Below, piece after piece: positions 36,281-47,544 of a DNA stretch of 64,000 nucleotides. Both the position numbers and the translations under genes were made by a program. The notes under the pieces were generated by a model. It was given only the letters and a program-made list of their open reading frames with translations, did no database searches and was not told where the DNA came from. Origin of the DNA: Arachnopeziza araneosa (Eukaryota; Ascomycota; Leotiomycetes; Helotiales; Arachnopezizaceae); contig QYAI01000037.1 of NCBI GenBank assembly GCA_003988855.1, forward strand, positions 124,001-188,000, read 5' to 3'. Positions within the stretch are counted from its first letter, which is position 1. The number at the start of each line of letters is the position of its first letter.

Positions 36281-37269
36281 CTCACATAAGTTTACCATTA
36301 CCCACACCTTGAGCCTCTCTGTCTATAGGGCCCATCCTTTGACCAAACGCCTTTGGATTCTTCAACAGCCACAGCCGTTCCATTACCAGAGGGTGTTGTG
36401 CTATCTGGTGTTTGGTGAATTGGTTGACGATGTGAGGTGTCGATGAGTAAATCCAGACCGTTGTAATTAGAGCGCATATGAGCGGGTTCTGTAATCCATT
36501 AGTAGAGAAAGTATCCTGCCTTTAGATGAGATGCCGATTATAAACCTGGGACTGAACTTGCTATGGTCGTAGTCCTCGTTTAGTTCCGACTTTCTATCTC
36601 TTGTGGCTCCTCGTGTTCTATGCTCTCGATGTCCTCCTTAGGTCCATCCTATCCTTGCACGAATCCAAGTACGAAGAGTATTAAAAGACTTGAAATATTG
36701 TGATCGCTTTACCACCATATACTCGAAGAAGAATGCCCGGAACGACGATGTCAACACAGACTTTGCAAGCAAGCTCCTTCTTTTAGTGCACCTAGTCTCG
36801 GACCAGCTCTTTGGAGAATTTAGTACAATCAACCTGAATATCTCCAAGAAAAATTATTATATCAGCAAGATAAATTGTCGGACAGGCCTCTTTGTTTCAG
36901 AGCCTACAACTGCTTTCGCTATTCAAGAGTCCCCGTTGTGAATATGGCGTGCACAGACCAGCCTGAGAATTCCGCTTCCCTTGTAAACTAGGCACTACGT
37001 AAGACTTCATCGACAACAGTTGTAGCCGTCCACCTAGGTCTTTGGTACAGCTGGCCTTGTGAGTAGAGTAATGGAGCCTGGGGCCGTGGCTTCGAACTGG
37101 AATAGGCAACAACTTCGGGCTCGCGACGAGCCAGATCTCTAAAGACTCGGCCAACAGCTTGGGAACTCCAGGAACTTGATATCAGTCTTGCTTTTTGTCC
37201 AGGTCTATAGATACTGTTAAGCATAGTGTACCACGATATAAATAACCAAAATATATTCGACCGGATCCA

Positions 37270-37953
37270 ATGGATTCATCTGTCAGCAGTATTCTCCTCG
37301 CTCTCCTCCTGCTAAGCTGTGGCTACCTACATGACGCCGCTACCCAGCCACCCAACCCCTACCCGACCAGTCCTCACAGCCAAGATACAATAAAGGCACT
37401 CACCAAACAGCCTCCGATTGTTCGATTTACTCAAGCAGGTCTTTGGCTCTGGCTCTCAGCCCTTATCGTCTTTCCTGAACAGCGCCCAAGCACCTGTCTG
37501 AATCCGCAGCTCCTAAACCCGTCCATGGTTTCTTGGAGCCCTTACACAATTGGCTACATTGTGGTTATTTTCATCGCGGCGCCGCTTCGTCTCTTGGCTT
37601 ATGCACAACTGGGGAAGAATTTTACCTTTCAGCTTGCGAAGCCGAATGGGCTGGTCAAGACGGGGCTCTATCGCTATGTGCAGCACCCGTCGTACACGAC
37701 CCTCTCGATGATTATCTTAGCCGATGCATTTTATCTGCTGAGAACGGATGGGATAGCGGCTTGTATGTTGCCGGCTAAGGTTGTGCTGATTAAGTGGTTG
37801 AACGAAGGGGTAGGTTGCTTTGTGATTGCAGCACTCTTGGTCTTGGGAAGACTGAGAGTGAGGGATGAAGAGCAGATGTTGAAACAGACTTTTGGAAAGG
37901 AGTGGGAGGAATACCACCGGACAACTAAAAGGTTGATTCCTGGGGTGTTTTGA
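37270..37953 (+). CDS. ICMT/PEMT-like integral membrane methyltransferase
   Basis: This is a membrane methyltransferase of the isoprenylcysteine carboxyl-methyltransferase/phospholipid-methyltransferase superfamily, uninterrupted at 227 aa. It has four to five hydrophobic segments. The C-terminal half carries the SAM-binding pattern of the family: KPNGLVKTGLYRYVQHPSY (the LVxxGxYRxxRHPxY motif with Gln replacing Arg), then RVRDEEQMLKQTFGKEWEEY, where the EE near the end is conserved. Whether it methylates prenylcysteine or a small molecule is unknown. Basic fungal Ste14 proteins are somewhat longer, so I would not call it STE14. It converges on the broken P450, from which it is separated by 355 bp. 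Confidence 0.82.
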   Translation: MDSSVSSILLALLLLSCGYLHDAATQPPNPYPTSPHSQDTIKALTKQPPIVRFTQAGLWLWLSALIVFPEQRPSTCLNPQLLNPSMVSWSPYTIGYIVVIFIAAPLRLLAYAQLGKNFTFQLAKPNGLVKTGLYRYVQHPSYTTLSMIILADAFYLLRTDGIAACMLPAKVVLIKWLNEGVGCFVIAALLVLGRLRVRDEEQMLKQTFGKEWEEYHRTTKRLIPGVF

Positions 37954-37980
37954 AGCTCAAGAGAAGAGGCACCATGGGAG

Positions 37981-38275
37981 GCAATAATTCGTAGCACCCT
38001 CAATGTTTGAAGTCTTTGAGCAAAATTAGACAGCGCATAGATATAAGATTTTAAAAGAAGCAATTCATTGTCTTACTAGACTTTAAAAGGCATTTTCTTT
38101 AGGATGGTTTTGGGTGTCGAATTTTAAATGCGATAATTGAAGGTGTGTTTTTGAGAGTATGCTACGAATCATGGTAACACTCAATAGTGCATTAGGGATA
38201 CAATAGTTCGTAACACACTTTTGCCTTTTAAGCTACCTAAAAATATTTATTGCACATAGATATAAGGTTTACATG
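37981..38275. repeat. Pair of degenerate direct repeats between convergent genes
   Basis: CAATAATTCGTAGCACCCTC near 37983 resembles CAATAGTTCGTAACACAC near 38200. About 45-50 bases after each copy, GCATAGATATAAGATTT and CACATAGATATAAGGTTT match. The copies are about 220 bp apart in the ICMT-like/P450 intergenic space. Confidence 0.45.
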
Positions 38276-38308
38276 AAGCCAGGCTCTGAAATAAGATGTC
38301 CTCCTCTC

Positions 38309-40243
38309 TTAACTCCTTCGGCTCTTGAAGAGGATTTCTGCATTAGGGTTGATAGCACAAACCGTCTGAAAATGAAGGTTCTTCGGCCTCCCCTCCCCAT
38401 CCTTCAACTTGATATCATACTCAAACAACAAAGTAGCCAAGATCAGTTTGATCTCATGGCTGGCAAACCACCGCCCGGGGCAAGCGTGTCGTCCACCACC
38501 AAAATGCAGTTGAGTTGGACCAGTAGACACAAAAAGGTGCTTATTTTCCTCGTTTGCTTCTTGTCTCATCTTGTAAAACCTCAAGCCGTCAAACTTGCTC
38601 GGATCGTTGCAAAATGCCGGATCGGAGGAAATGGCTGCTGAAGGTGTAAAGACAGCTGAGCCTTTAGGCAAAATGGTTCCATCTGAGAGTTTAATGGGCT
38701 TCAGGACCTCTCTCTGAAAGGAGATTGCAGAGGCACCATCTAATCGTTGCGACTCTTTCATGAAACTGTCCATCATTCTCAAGCGTCCCATGCTTTCAAT
38801 GGTCCACTCTCCATTGGAATCATTCAAAACAGCTTGAGCTTCGTCTCGCAAAAGCGATACGTACTCTGGGTAAGCAGCCAGATTGAAAATACAATTTGCC
38901 ACCATTTGACTCGTGGTGTGTAGAGCAGCAGCGCCTATTGTAAGTTGCACCATGGCTTGGTACCTGTAATCATCCCTTTCGTTTTCAGGTATAGTATCAC
39001 GGAGCCATTCAATAGCATCATTAGGCTTCTCGTAGCCGTCAAGCTTCTCCTCGTGTTCTCTCTTCTGGATAATGGGTGCCAGCAACTCGGTAGCTCTGTC
39101 ATTGTGACCCCAAACCCGGCGAATTGCTGGTAGAAAGTACTTTGCGATTGGTCGGAGGAAGGGTTTCCACTGTCTAATTTCACGTGCTGCTTGGAAAATA
39201 TCTTGTGTATACTGTTTAGAATATTATCAGTCGAAGGACAAGAATAGTCAAGAAGTTCTAAAACAGTTTGGAAAAGAATAACTTACATTAACACTTATCT
39301 TTATCCAATCCTCATTGTGATTAAGGATGGGCCAACGAAAACTCTTCCAGAAACACGACTGATAAGGCGAAGTGTCCTAAGATAAACTTTCAAAGCTGTC
39401 CAATCTAAGGATAGTCAAGATAAAGTATGATAATTCTGAAGTAGAAACGGCTCACCATTGCACTGTGGAAACTCCAACGGAAGCGAGATCCTTATCTCTT
39501 TTCTAACTCCAGGTAATAATTTTGCTAAGTCTCATTAGTTTATAATATGGAAATGTTAAGTCCACGATCCCGAGAATATAAGGGGATTGCCGGCAGTAAA
39601 TAATTGAAGCAGGATAATTGAGTTAAGTTTGGCAGTAAGCCACGAATGAGTGTCTCCCATGGTGTTATATGGATATGAAACCATCACTTACGCAAACTTC
39701 TCTGCAGGTCAACCTTTACTAAATGATCGGTCCTTGGCGCTTTATCTATCGGCGTGGAGAAGGTCGTGTGTTTGGACTGTAGAAACTGATTCTTCTTTAG
39801 TCAAAGCAGTATAAAGGTTTACTATGACTCACCTTCCTGATTCCCGACGGAAATATAGTGTCTGGTAACATCTTGACTTCGTCGACAAACTTTGGTGGTA
39901 ACACTATCTGTTTCCCTTCCGTGGTCCAAACTTGAAATGGCTTGTTTGGAAACTAGAGCGGTTAGTATCTGCAGCTTCCTGGTATTCTGGGAACTCATAC
40001 CTTAGTGAAGCCTTCTTGGAGAAGTGTGAAAGCATCAGTCATCCATCTTTTCCTCGGTGAATCAGGATTATCGTCATCGTTTCCAAAGAACTGAATTGCT
40101 CGCTGTTTTCCATGGAATTGAAAACTTAAGAGGACTGTGACGAAGAGAAGTGGAATAATTAAAATTATATAATAGAGCGGCTGTTCAAGAATCTGCCGCA
40201 GAGCATCTCCACCATGCTCAGCAGCCAATAGGGTTGAGAACAT
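38309..40243 (-). pseudogene. Cytochrome P450 (CYP68/ent-kaurene-oxidase-like) with a frameshift
   Basis: This is a microsomal haem monooxygenase of the fungal P450 group that includes gibberellin and other terpenoid oxidases. Six exons fit: 40001-40243, 39833-39952, 39692-39776, 39456-39524, 39287-39404 and 38309-39211. The N-terminus has a membrane anchor (YYIILIIPLLFVTVLL). The I-helix AAALHTTSQ, the ExxR motif in KESQR, a PERF-like GLRF and the haem loop FGGGRHACPGRW are all present. In exon 5 the frame breaks: after SGRVFVGPS (about 39327) it runs into a TAA within ten codons, while the conserved continuation NHNEDWIKISVN is in the next frame. One missing base explains it, and no splice pair bridges it. 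Everything else is intact, so this is either a young pseudogene or an assembly error. No other biosynthetic core gene lies nearby. Confidence 0.82.
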
Positions 40244-40988
40244 GTTTGAAGAGTGTAAGTATGGAAATTCACTTTGTTGGATGTATTTATATTATAGAGC
40301 TGCCAAGATTTATGACAGGGGATTCCAAGCAGCTACATGAGCGGCCGACAGATGCCATTATCATCCGCTGCAGAGCTATCCACAAGCGATTTCAATTGGC
40401 AAGTCTAGGGCTTGTAAGATACAGTAATCTTCTTCTTACTTTGGAACAACAGAGTGATGTCTGAAGTTATGCTTAAAAAATCCTTCAAGAATCGAAAGGA
40501 AGTTGTCTGAGTGGGTTCTTTAGTGAGGCTTGGACTTTTGCGCTCGACTTTTTAGGGTCAGGAACAAATGTAGACTTTGTCTCATAATTTTATCAAGGCT
40601 TCACTTTGCTCCGAATCCGTTTCGAGATCAGAGAATATTCACGTATAAAAGCCAGCTTAAGATTATGTTTGGCTTGATTAAACACGAGTCAATTTCGTTC
40701 GATTTCGGTCGTCCTCGGGTGCTATACGAATAGCGCGGCTGGAAGGACTGAAAAAATTGGCACGATTAGAAGTAAGTGAGATATGCAGCAAAGACGGATG
40801 CAGACTTCCATTTGCTTTAGCAAACGGTATGGGTGAGTGAGTCAGACATGGCGGCTAGAGTAAGCGTTTGAACATTCGATTTGGTTAGGCTGGCATCAAA
40901 ATTTGACCGAGCTATCTAGATATCGTTTCAACATCTATGATTCTCGACGAGGAGGCTAGGAAGTATGTCGGCTACTTAAAATGGGCCA
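40244..40988. other. Intergenic region between the P450 and the ZNG1-like gene
   Basis: This is the promoter side of the P450 and the 3' side of the ZNG1-like gene. I see short chance frames only, with no known motif. Confidence 0.5.
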
Positions 40989-42370
40989 TTATGAGGCCAT
41001 TGTTGTGAAGAAACTCTTGCTAAAAGGCACATCTGCTAGACCTCGCCCAATAAGTACGACCTTTCCTTCTGGGGTCGTATCAGAATTTGAGCTCGACTTT
41101 GGAACATCTAGAATCTCGAAAACTTCTCGAACTGCTTGGATGATGACTTCTTTATTCGAAAATGAAACGCGTGCCTTAAGTCTGTGGATTTCATAAACGC
41201 CATGAGAGGAGTTGACACCTGGCAGAACCGAGTCCCAAAGAGCCGATCTTAACCATTCATCTAGTTTCGGAAAACTGTCGGATTCAAGGATAGGTACGCT
41301 AAATGATATAGTTGATATCGTCTAATATGCGTCAGCTTTTCAAGGGTTCAAAAATGGAAAGTGCCAGGTTCATACCGGATCCAGATGGCTATGTCCTTTG
41401 CTGGCGACTTCTAATTCGTCACCAACACTGTCATAAGCATGGAGATCCAAAAGAAATCCATCAAGCTTTGGCACTCTGCCTTGTGTCGTAATATGAAGTT
41501 TCGCAAGACCATTGATGGCTTGAATTCGTTTCTTGACCGCGAGGAGCTCGTCAGGCGTGACAAGGTCAGATTTATTGACGACAATAACATCAGCATGGGA
41601 GATTTGCAGATGAGCTGTTGTCATAACTGGTCCATGACCACCGTGTTCTTCATGTTGTACAGTCTCCTGCACAGGGTCGTCGAGATTCTTCAAGATATTC
41701 TTGGCATCGATGAGAGTGACGATACCGTCAAGATATATGGTACTACCAAGTCCTTCATCAACCCAAAATAATGGTGCAAGATTTCCCGGATCCGCTAGGC
41801 CAGTTGTCTCAAGGAGGATGTAATCAAATGCACCTTTCTTCTCCATCAGCGACTCGATTGCGTTGACTCCGGAATCTCTTCCACATGTCAGATGACTTTA
41901 GTAAGAAGTAGTTGGTTGAATACTTTACTGAGCAGCAAATACAGCCATTGCCAACTTCTAGCCATTCTTCAACCTGCTCTCCACCTTTGTTTACCGTCAA
42001 AGACTTCTCGATATCGATTGCTGATACTATTAGTTTACCGCTTCGTTCGAAGTAAGCTTCGGGTCTCACAGTCACCAAACTCTGAGATAATTAGCTTTCC
42101 ATTATTACTTATCCAAGCCGCGAGTCCCACCATTCAATATAACAGCTATCTTCTTTCCATGATTCTCATTTAGGATGTAATTCATCAATGTCGTCTTTCC
42201 AGCTCCTAAATAACCTGTATTTGTAAGTCGATGCTCACGTGACTGGCATTGTGTGACACACCCGTCACAATTGTGATTGGCACTTTTATTGGCTTTGACT
42301 CTTGGATGGAAATATTTTCGTTGCCCTCTAGATCTACTAGGGAAGGTGGTTCATCTTCGTCAAGATTCAT
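40989..42370 (-). CDS. CobW/ZNG1-type metallochaperone GTPase
   Basis: This is a G3E-family GTPase of the CobW group. Eukaryotic ZNG1 members deliver zinc to methionine aminopeptidase; this member's client is not proven. Six exons fit: 42262-42370, 42131-42214, 42070-42081, 41924-42020, 41376-41877 and 40989-41321 (378 aa). Motifs in order are the P-loop GYLGAGKTTL, the switch region NEFGDS with IDIEKSL, the metal-binding CxCC in GNGCICCSVK, ETTGLADP, and VVNKSDLV for guanine recognition. A His-rich loop (HEEHGGHGP) and a C-terminal CobW_C domain (VYEIHRLKARVSF, VLIGRGLAD) complete the fold. The third exon is only 12 nt and encodes part of NEFGDS. The gene is divergent from the MOB3 gene, with 201 bp between start codons. 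Confidence 0.9.
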
Positions 42371-42571
42371 GTTTGCAACTTTGTGAAGGAAATTTTGTCA
42401 CAAGCAGGGAAGTCATCGCCGCCCTGTCAAAAATAGAACAGCTCACGCGAGGCTAAGCGCGTAATCAAACCTCGCAACCTCGAGCTCGAGCTTCTAGCAA
42501 GCGCTCTTGGAACAGCAACCCATTCCTCGCCATATAGCTTCTGGTAGCTGGCAGCCATCGCCGGGAGCAAT

Positions 42572-44138
42572 ATGTCACTTCCACCAAGTTCACCACGGCT
42601 TCCAAGTCCGCCACCACCAACAGAAATTCAGATCGGCCCAAAGTCGCCCTCTCTTGGAAGCTCCCACAATCAGGATTCTTCCGTTGAGCAAAGTATCATA
42701 GATGCGAATGCAAAGCGGAGGATACATCCAGGTACCAAGTCGGCAGACATGGCTGCAGGACCACCTCTCATACCATTAAATGAAGTAAGCCCTGGCTTCG
42801 CAACTCACACTCAACAGTTACTAATAGCAATAGCTCGACTCCGCCTTTCAACTTCAGGAACATCTCAAAGCCCTCCACTACCACTACACCAGATCTGCCA
42901 GTGATTCATCCAGCACAACACCCATAACTCGCGAAACCGCCATCCTTCTAGCCACTCAACCAGAAGGCGTAGATCGTGCTCTCTGGCTCTACGAACTCTG
43001 CCGCTTCCTCATAAACAAATGCAACGATCTGATCGTTGGATTCCTCTTTGATAGCCCCCCATGTTCCGCGACGACTTGTCCTGAAATGCGAGCCTCGGAA
43101 TGGCAGTTCTTATGCGCCGTACACGAGAGCCCCAAGAGTTGTTGTGCGATTGATTACTGTTGTCACACTCTCGATTGGGCGACGAACATCGTGACGAGCC
43201 AGAAAATTTTCCCCAGCAGGTTAAGTTTGGGGTCTGGCGATGCGGTGGATGAGCGAGGCGCTGGAGTGAAGCATCTTACGAATATCTTTCGGAGATTGCA
43301 TCGAATTTTTGCGCATGCCTGGTTTCAACACAGAGGTGTGTTCTGGGTGGTTGAAGGCCAAACAGGGCTTTACGTGCTATTTAAGACGGTGTGCGATACT
43401 TATGACCTCTTACCCGCCGAAAACTACAAACTTCCTCCTGAGGCAGAGGGCTTGGAGCCAAACGAGGAGCCCAGACATGTGCAATCGATCGTCAAACCTA
43501 CCACAACAAATAATAATCTTGCAGTTGAGGACGAGTTATTGAATGTGGGAAGGAATACGAGACGACATATCCGGCAATCGCCCTCAGTAGGCTCTGCTGT
43601 AACGACTGTTCCAGAGGCAGATGAGGATGAAGGGGACGTATCTCAGAAATTAGAAAGTCTACAAATAACGGATGAAGAGACTGAAGCCGACGTCCCAGTC
43701 ATTGTAGAGACTCTGGAGCTGGAAGAGCCTGAAGCCGAGAAAGTGCCAGAAGTTGAGATCTCAGTTGATGAAAACTCTTGGGATGAGATGGCAACTGAAA
43801 GTTTAGAGAGGCATGTAGAGCCTCCCAAACTTGAAGAGATTGCCCCAGAGAAGGAGCCTGAGGCAAAGGAGGAAGCTCCTGTTGAGACGGAGGAAACTAA
43901 AAAGGAAGCGGAAGGCGGAAAGGCTCAAAATGAAGCCAATGCAGAGAACAAGGCAGAGAACAAGGAAGAGAACGAGAAAGAGGAAGAGGAAGAGGAAGAG
44001 GGAGAGAAAGAGGGAGAGAAAGAGGGAGAGGGAGAGAAAGAGGGAGAGAAAGAGGGAGAGAAAGAGGGAGAGAAAGAGGGAGAGAAAGAGGAGAGGGAGA
44101 GGGAGAGGGAGAGGGAGAGGGAGAGGATTGAAAAATGA
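42572..44138 (+). CDS. MOB3: MOB family protein, MOB3/phocein type, with Glu-rich tail
   Basis: Phocein-type MOB proteins belong to the STRIPAK phosphatase-kinase complex, which in filamentous fungi governs hyphal fusion and sexual development. Exons are 42572-42784 and 42834-44138, phase 0 (505 aa). After a Pro/Ser-rich N-terminus comes LDSAFQLQEHLKALHYHY and the MOB core: TCPEMRASEWQFLCAVHESP, the zinc-ligand region CCAIDYCCHTLD, FPSRLSL, and the helix FRRLHRIFAHAWFQH with the HxxxxH ligands. The phocein spelling (CAxHxxPKxCxAIDYxxHTLD) separates it from MOB1 and MOB2. The last roughly 200 residues are acidic and disordered. They end in EKEG and then ERER repeats encoded by a 12-bp minisatellite. 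The STRIPAK role is inferred from family membership. Confidence 0.88.
43978..44130 (+). repeat. In-frame 12-bp minisatellite in the MOB3 tail
   Basis: The unit GAGGGAGAGAAA (EGEK) is repeated about seven times from 43999, preceded by GAAGAGGAAGAG copies and followed by GAGAGG copies. The unit length is a multiple of three, so copy-number change alters tail length without breaking the frame. Confidence 0.9.
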
Positions 44139-44399
44139 TTGTATGATGAGTTGTACTTCTAAGATACCCCATGTATAAGAGAATGTTAAAGAATCAACAT
44201 CACTAATCCATATTCTGAGTAGACGGTTTATGACTTGATTATCGCCTAAATTATCCATAACCAAAATTCATATCCACTGCATCTTTCTTATTCTGATCTT
44301 CTCTCTTTATGTAAACACAACAAACGACCAGTCAATCGGGTATCAATAACGCCAATGAACCATCCTATACTTCCAGCATACCAAACTCATCGTGCCGTC

Positions 44400-45437
44400 T
44401 CATCTTAATGGAGCTTCTAATTCTACAGGCCCAAACTCTCTTGGATATGTAGCAGGATTATATGTTGGGCCTTGGATTTGTCCCCTCTGAGCGCTGTTTG
44501 ACCTCGATCTTTCTTGCGACTGAGCAGGATAAAATCCTCTATTCATCATCTCAGGACTCCTCTCCTGCGTATTCAGCGCCTGCCAAAGTGTTCTCGTCCC
44601 AGCTGCTTGCGTATCGCTCACAGAATTCTGATATGAAGTTCTCCCTCGCTGGCTAGTCGGCCTAGGATTCCCATATGATCCGCTCGAGGAATGGGAACTG
44701 AGAGCTGGCGAGTAACTTGGGGGGTAGGCTCGCCCTCCATCTCGAAAGGTAGCGATGGTAGGGAGCGGTGAAGATCTGGAGCTGCTCGAGTGGAGCTGTT
44801 CAGGCTCGTCAATGATGATCTGGGCGTCGTGTTCGGAAAATTCATACTCGGTCCGATGAGGTGTGGAATAGGGACTGCTGCTGTTGTCAGTCAGAACGAG
44901 GTTCTGCTGTGATGCGCCAACGATCTGGCTTTTGACCAGGAGGCGGTCGACAAGTAAGGCGTGGGCTCTCTTGAGAGTCTTTTTAACAAAGGATGTCATC
45001 ATGAAGTTGCAGCTCATATCGACGTCTTCGCGGAGATATAGACCTCGAAGTGGAGCATTGACGCCTAGTTCAACTGGAACAATGAGTTCACCTGGAAGAG
45101 AGCCGCCAAGGGTCCATTTTCCTTTAATATTTAGTCCCATAGGTGCATAACAGTGAGTTTGCAATCCATTTTTGAGATCGTGAAAGCAGACATTGTAGGT
45201 CACTTTGCCGGACATAAGTCCACCAGGGAGATACTGAACTCGGTCTGTCAATGAAAACCAGGAGCAGTGGTATTCTTCTGCAGTTGCGTTTGGAGGTGGT
45301 TTGATTGGGTGGCGCTCTTCAGCCAGAGGGTTTAGGTCGATCATTTCCGTGTGGCTTCTTAAAGTGTCCATCACACATTCTCGAGATATGCCAGCTGGCA
45401 GCGGAGTTACAGTGGTGAAGACTGTACGTTTAGACAT
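44400..45437 (-). CDS. DUF7053-like fungal protein
   Basis: This single-exon gene encodes 345 aa of unknown function. The N-terminal 180 residues form a globular domain (SKRTVFTTVTPLPAGISREC, HTEMIDLNPL, DRVQYLPGGLMSGKVTYNVCFHD, LQTHCYAPMGLNI, LREDVDMSCNFMMTSFVKKT) that I recall as the fungal DUF7053 family, a fold of steroidogenic-acute-regulatory/Bet v1-like appearance. The C-terminal 160 residues are Ser/Pro/Arg-rich and probably disordered. No signal peptide or membrane helix is visible. The start at 45437 (MSKRTVF) matches the usual family N-terminus. Its 3' end faces that of the MOB3 gene, 261 bp away. Confidence 0.82.
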   Translation of the reverse strand: MSKRTVFTTVTPLPAGISRECVMDTLRSHTEMIDLNPLAEERHPIKPPPNATAEEYHCSWFSLTDRVQYLPGGLMSGKVTYNVCFHDLKNGLQTHCYAPMGLNIKGKWTLGGSLPGELIVPVELGVNAPLRGLYLREDVDMSCNFMMTSFVKKTLKRAHALLVDRLLVKSQIVGASQQNLVLTDNSSSPYSTPHRTEYEFSEHDAQIIIDEPEQLHSSSSRSSPLPTIATFRDGGRAYPPSYSPALSSHSSSGSYGNPRPTSQRGRTSYQNSVSDTQAAGTRTLWQALNTQERSPEMMNRGFYPAQSQERSRSNSAQRGQIQGPTYNPATYPREFGPVELEAPLR

Positions 45438-47544
45438 GGTTGAGGTTTGAGGAACTTCAAGTAAGAGGTTGCAGTTTCAGGATGAAAGGAGAGAGAGAGA
45501 GACAGTGGAAGGAAAAATTCAATGCAATGAAGTAGAGTCTGGAGCAAACATTAACCGTGTGACAAACTTTTGACATGGCAATCTGTGCTTCTTATCATGC
45601 CACAACTAGGTCTCTTTCAGAAACTTGTGCCACCACCGTTATCACGGCTTTGTCCAAGTCGGGCATCCTTTGTTGTAGGCTCGTATCTTTCAATTAGAAA
45701 GTAGCCAGCTGTTGAGAGGCAATCGAATCAAGTCCTTTGACTCGGGTTCTGGATTCATCCTGAAAGGGCTGAAAAGCCTTTGGGGCAATAAATTGCGCCA
45801 TCCCGGTGGAAAGCTGGCCAGTTACATAGGTAACGCCTATTCTTGGAACTTGCGCCCCAAAAAGTTTCAGCACCGGTCAAACCAAGACATCTCTCCAGCT
45901 GGTCCATGCAAGCAAGTAACCAAATTACTGAGGAAGAAACATAACCAAGGATCTGAAAGAGAATGAAGCCCCCTTAAAATCAAATGGGCAAATTTGATTG
46001 AATATCACGTGAGCAGATAGATGACTAATCAAATGCAGCGAGCGATCACCAAGGGGCTGGAGCAATTCATAGCGCATTACCGAGAACATTTCTCACATCC
46101 GATGATATCTATACATTATGTGGTGCGCCAGAGTTGTTTACTCTGAAGACGACTGCACCCACTACTAAGATGGACTGAAAAGGGCGGCCTGACTCGAGAA
46201 ATTTTGAGGCGGGTGGAGCATATTGAAAATGTTGTTTGCTTGTGATGTATAACAATTGAACCTTGGCTGCAAGCAATTCGAGGAGCAATTTGCGAGAAAG
46301 AACATGAGTTGTATCCTATGACGATGAGAGATCTTTGAATCAGCTTCATTTCATTTTCGAGAATGTAACCTACAGCTAGAAGAAGGTCCACGTTACCTGA
46401 AACTAAGCCGACAGAGTTGACGTTGCAGTTGTCTGTATGCACTACATATACGGGTCGAGGAAGGGCTGACCAGTTAATAAGAAGCTCTTCATCCAGAATG
46501 CTGATTTCCTTCTTCGGGTACACACGTGGCTTCTGCGATAGAGAAGAGAAATAGTCACCATGACGGGAATGTTCTATGGCTGAGAAGCGCTGCACTACGC
46601 GACTCTTCATTGGCGTTCATCGACTGCAAACCCGAACGCACTTCTGTCGTATGCGCAACTACACATTACGAAGCTGGAAAAGTAATTTACAGTAATTCTC
46701 CTGGCTTTTGCTCGTGTCGCATGGCGGAATCTCCGATAAGCCTCTGGTTCATAGAATTAACCAAGATAAGGCTCAAGCTCCATCATTTACTTTTGTGAGA
46801 AAGTCATATAAAGACTCTTTGGATGAGAGACTCATTTGGACTTTGGGACAAGACAGCTACAATGTACTCTCTTGTGCTATCCGTTTGTGGCCCAACGGTC
46901 TAACCTAAAACAGATCCGTCCTCGCCAGCGTCATATTACTTGCTCCAAATGTATCTACTACAACAGGTACATGTATATCTAGCAGCTCAATTACTTCTAC
47001 AAAATGGGAACTTCCTACCGCTCTTCCAAGGCAACCACAAGTTCATCGATGAGGACTATATCAAGAGCGACTCGTGGTTCAACATTGTTGAGTAGCATTC
47101 ATAGCGCGGGCCAATGACCACGAATGCACCCTGAATTGTTGTACTAGGAGTGGGAGCGCGAGCTTTGGCTGCCTTGTAGGATGACCCATTCGGTGAAATT
47201 TGCATATCAAGGTGACTGAAATCTCGGGTTGGGTCCGGGTGTAAAATAATTGGCCTGCAATCAGGCAGAGAAAAGTCTACCGAACGGGCGAATTGTTTAA
47301 GCTTCCCGAAAGCCAGGATCGTGTCTTGCAAAAATACGAGAAATTGCTTGTTTGCCAGTATGAAAACCAGACATGCATATTGCGGCGAAGCTCGAGATGG
47401 AGTCATCTCGATATTAGTGCCAAGAGGCGCCACCAACTTTTCCCTGAGCAAAGTCATTTCGTTTTTGGTTCATAAGAACGGGATATTCTCGAAAAAAAAG
47501 ATGGAGCACTGTGGCATTATATCCTGAAGCATTGTAGCAACACG
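45438..47544. other. Gene-poor region with coding-like fragments
   Basis: It holds the DUF7053 promoter and the promoter of the GPI-type gene. A GAGAGA run lies at 45488-45502. Two minus-strand blocks read like real protein: roughly 46360-46510 (KPRVYPKKEISILDEELL, then NWSALPRPVYVVHT) and 47072-47330 (FSLPDCRPIILHPDPTRDF, then TTIQGAFVVIGPRYE). No complete gene with a start, linked exons and stop could be built, so they may be relics or an unrecognised gene. Confidence 0.4.

Larger units (their letters stand above)
34942..37269. other. Gene-free 2.3-kb region
   Basis: It holds the desaturase 3' end and sequence before the ICMT-like gene. At 35500-35850 a G-rich stretch repeats GTGGGCTGAGGAGTG-like units. 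At 36245-36280 there is an ATCCAAAA tandem. A/T-rich sequence follows to 36900. No coding region could be supported. Confidence 0.5.

Noticed and set aside
37270..42370. Methyltransferase, P450 and CobW genes as a secondary-metabolite cluster
   Set aside because: There is no polyketide, peptide or terpene synthase, no transporter and no cluster regulator nearby, and the P450 is broken.
43803..44264. Antisense open frame in the MOB3 tail giving a Leu/Ser/Phe repeat
   Set aside because: It is the reverse complement of the GA-type minisatellite, which is stop-free on both strands.
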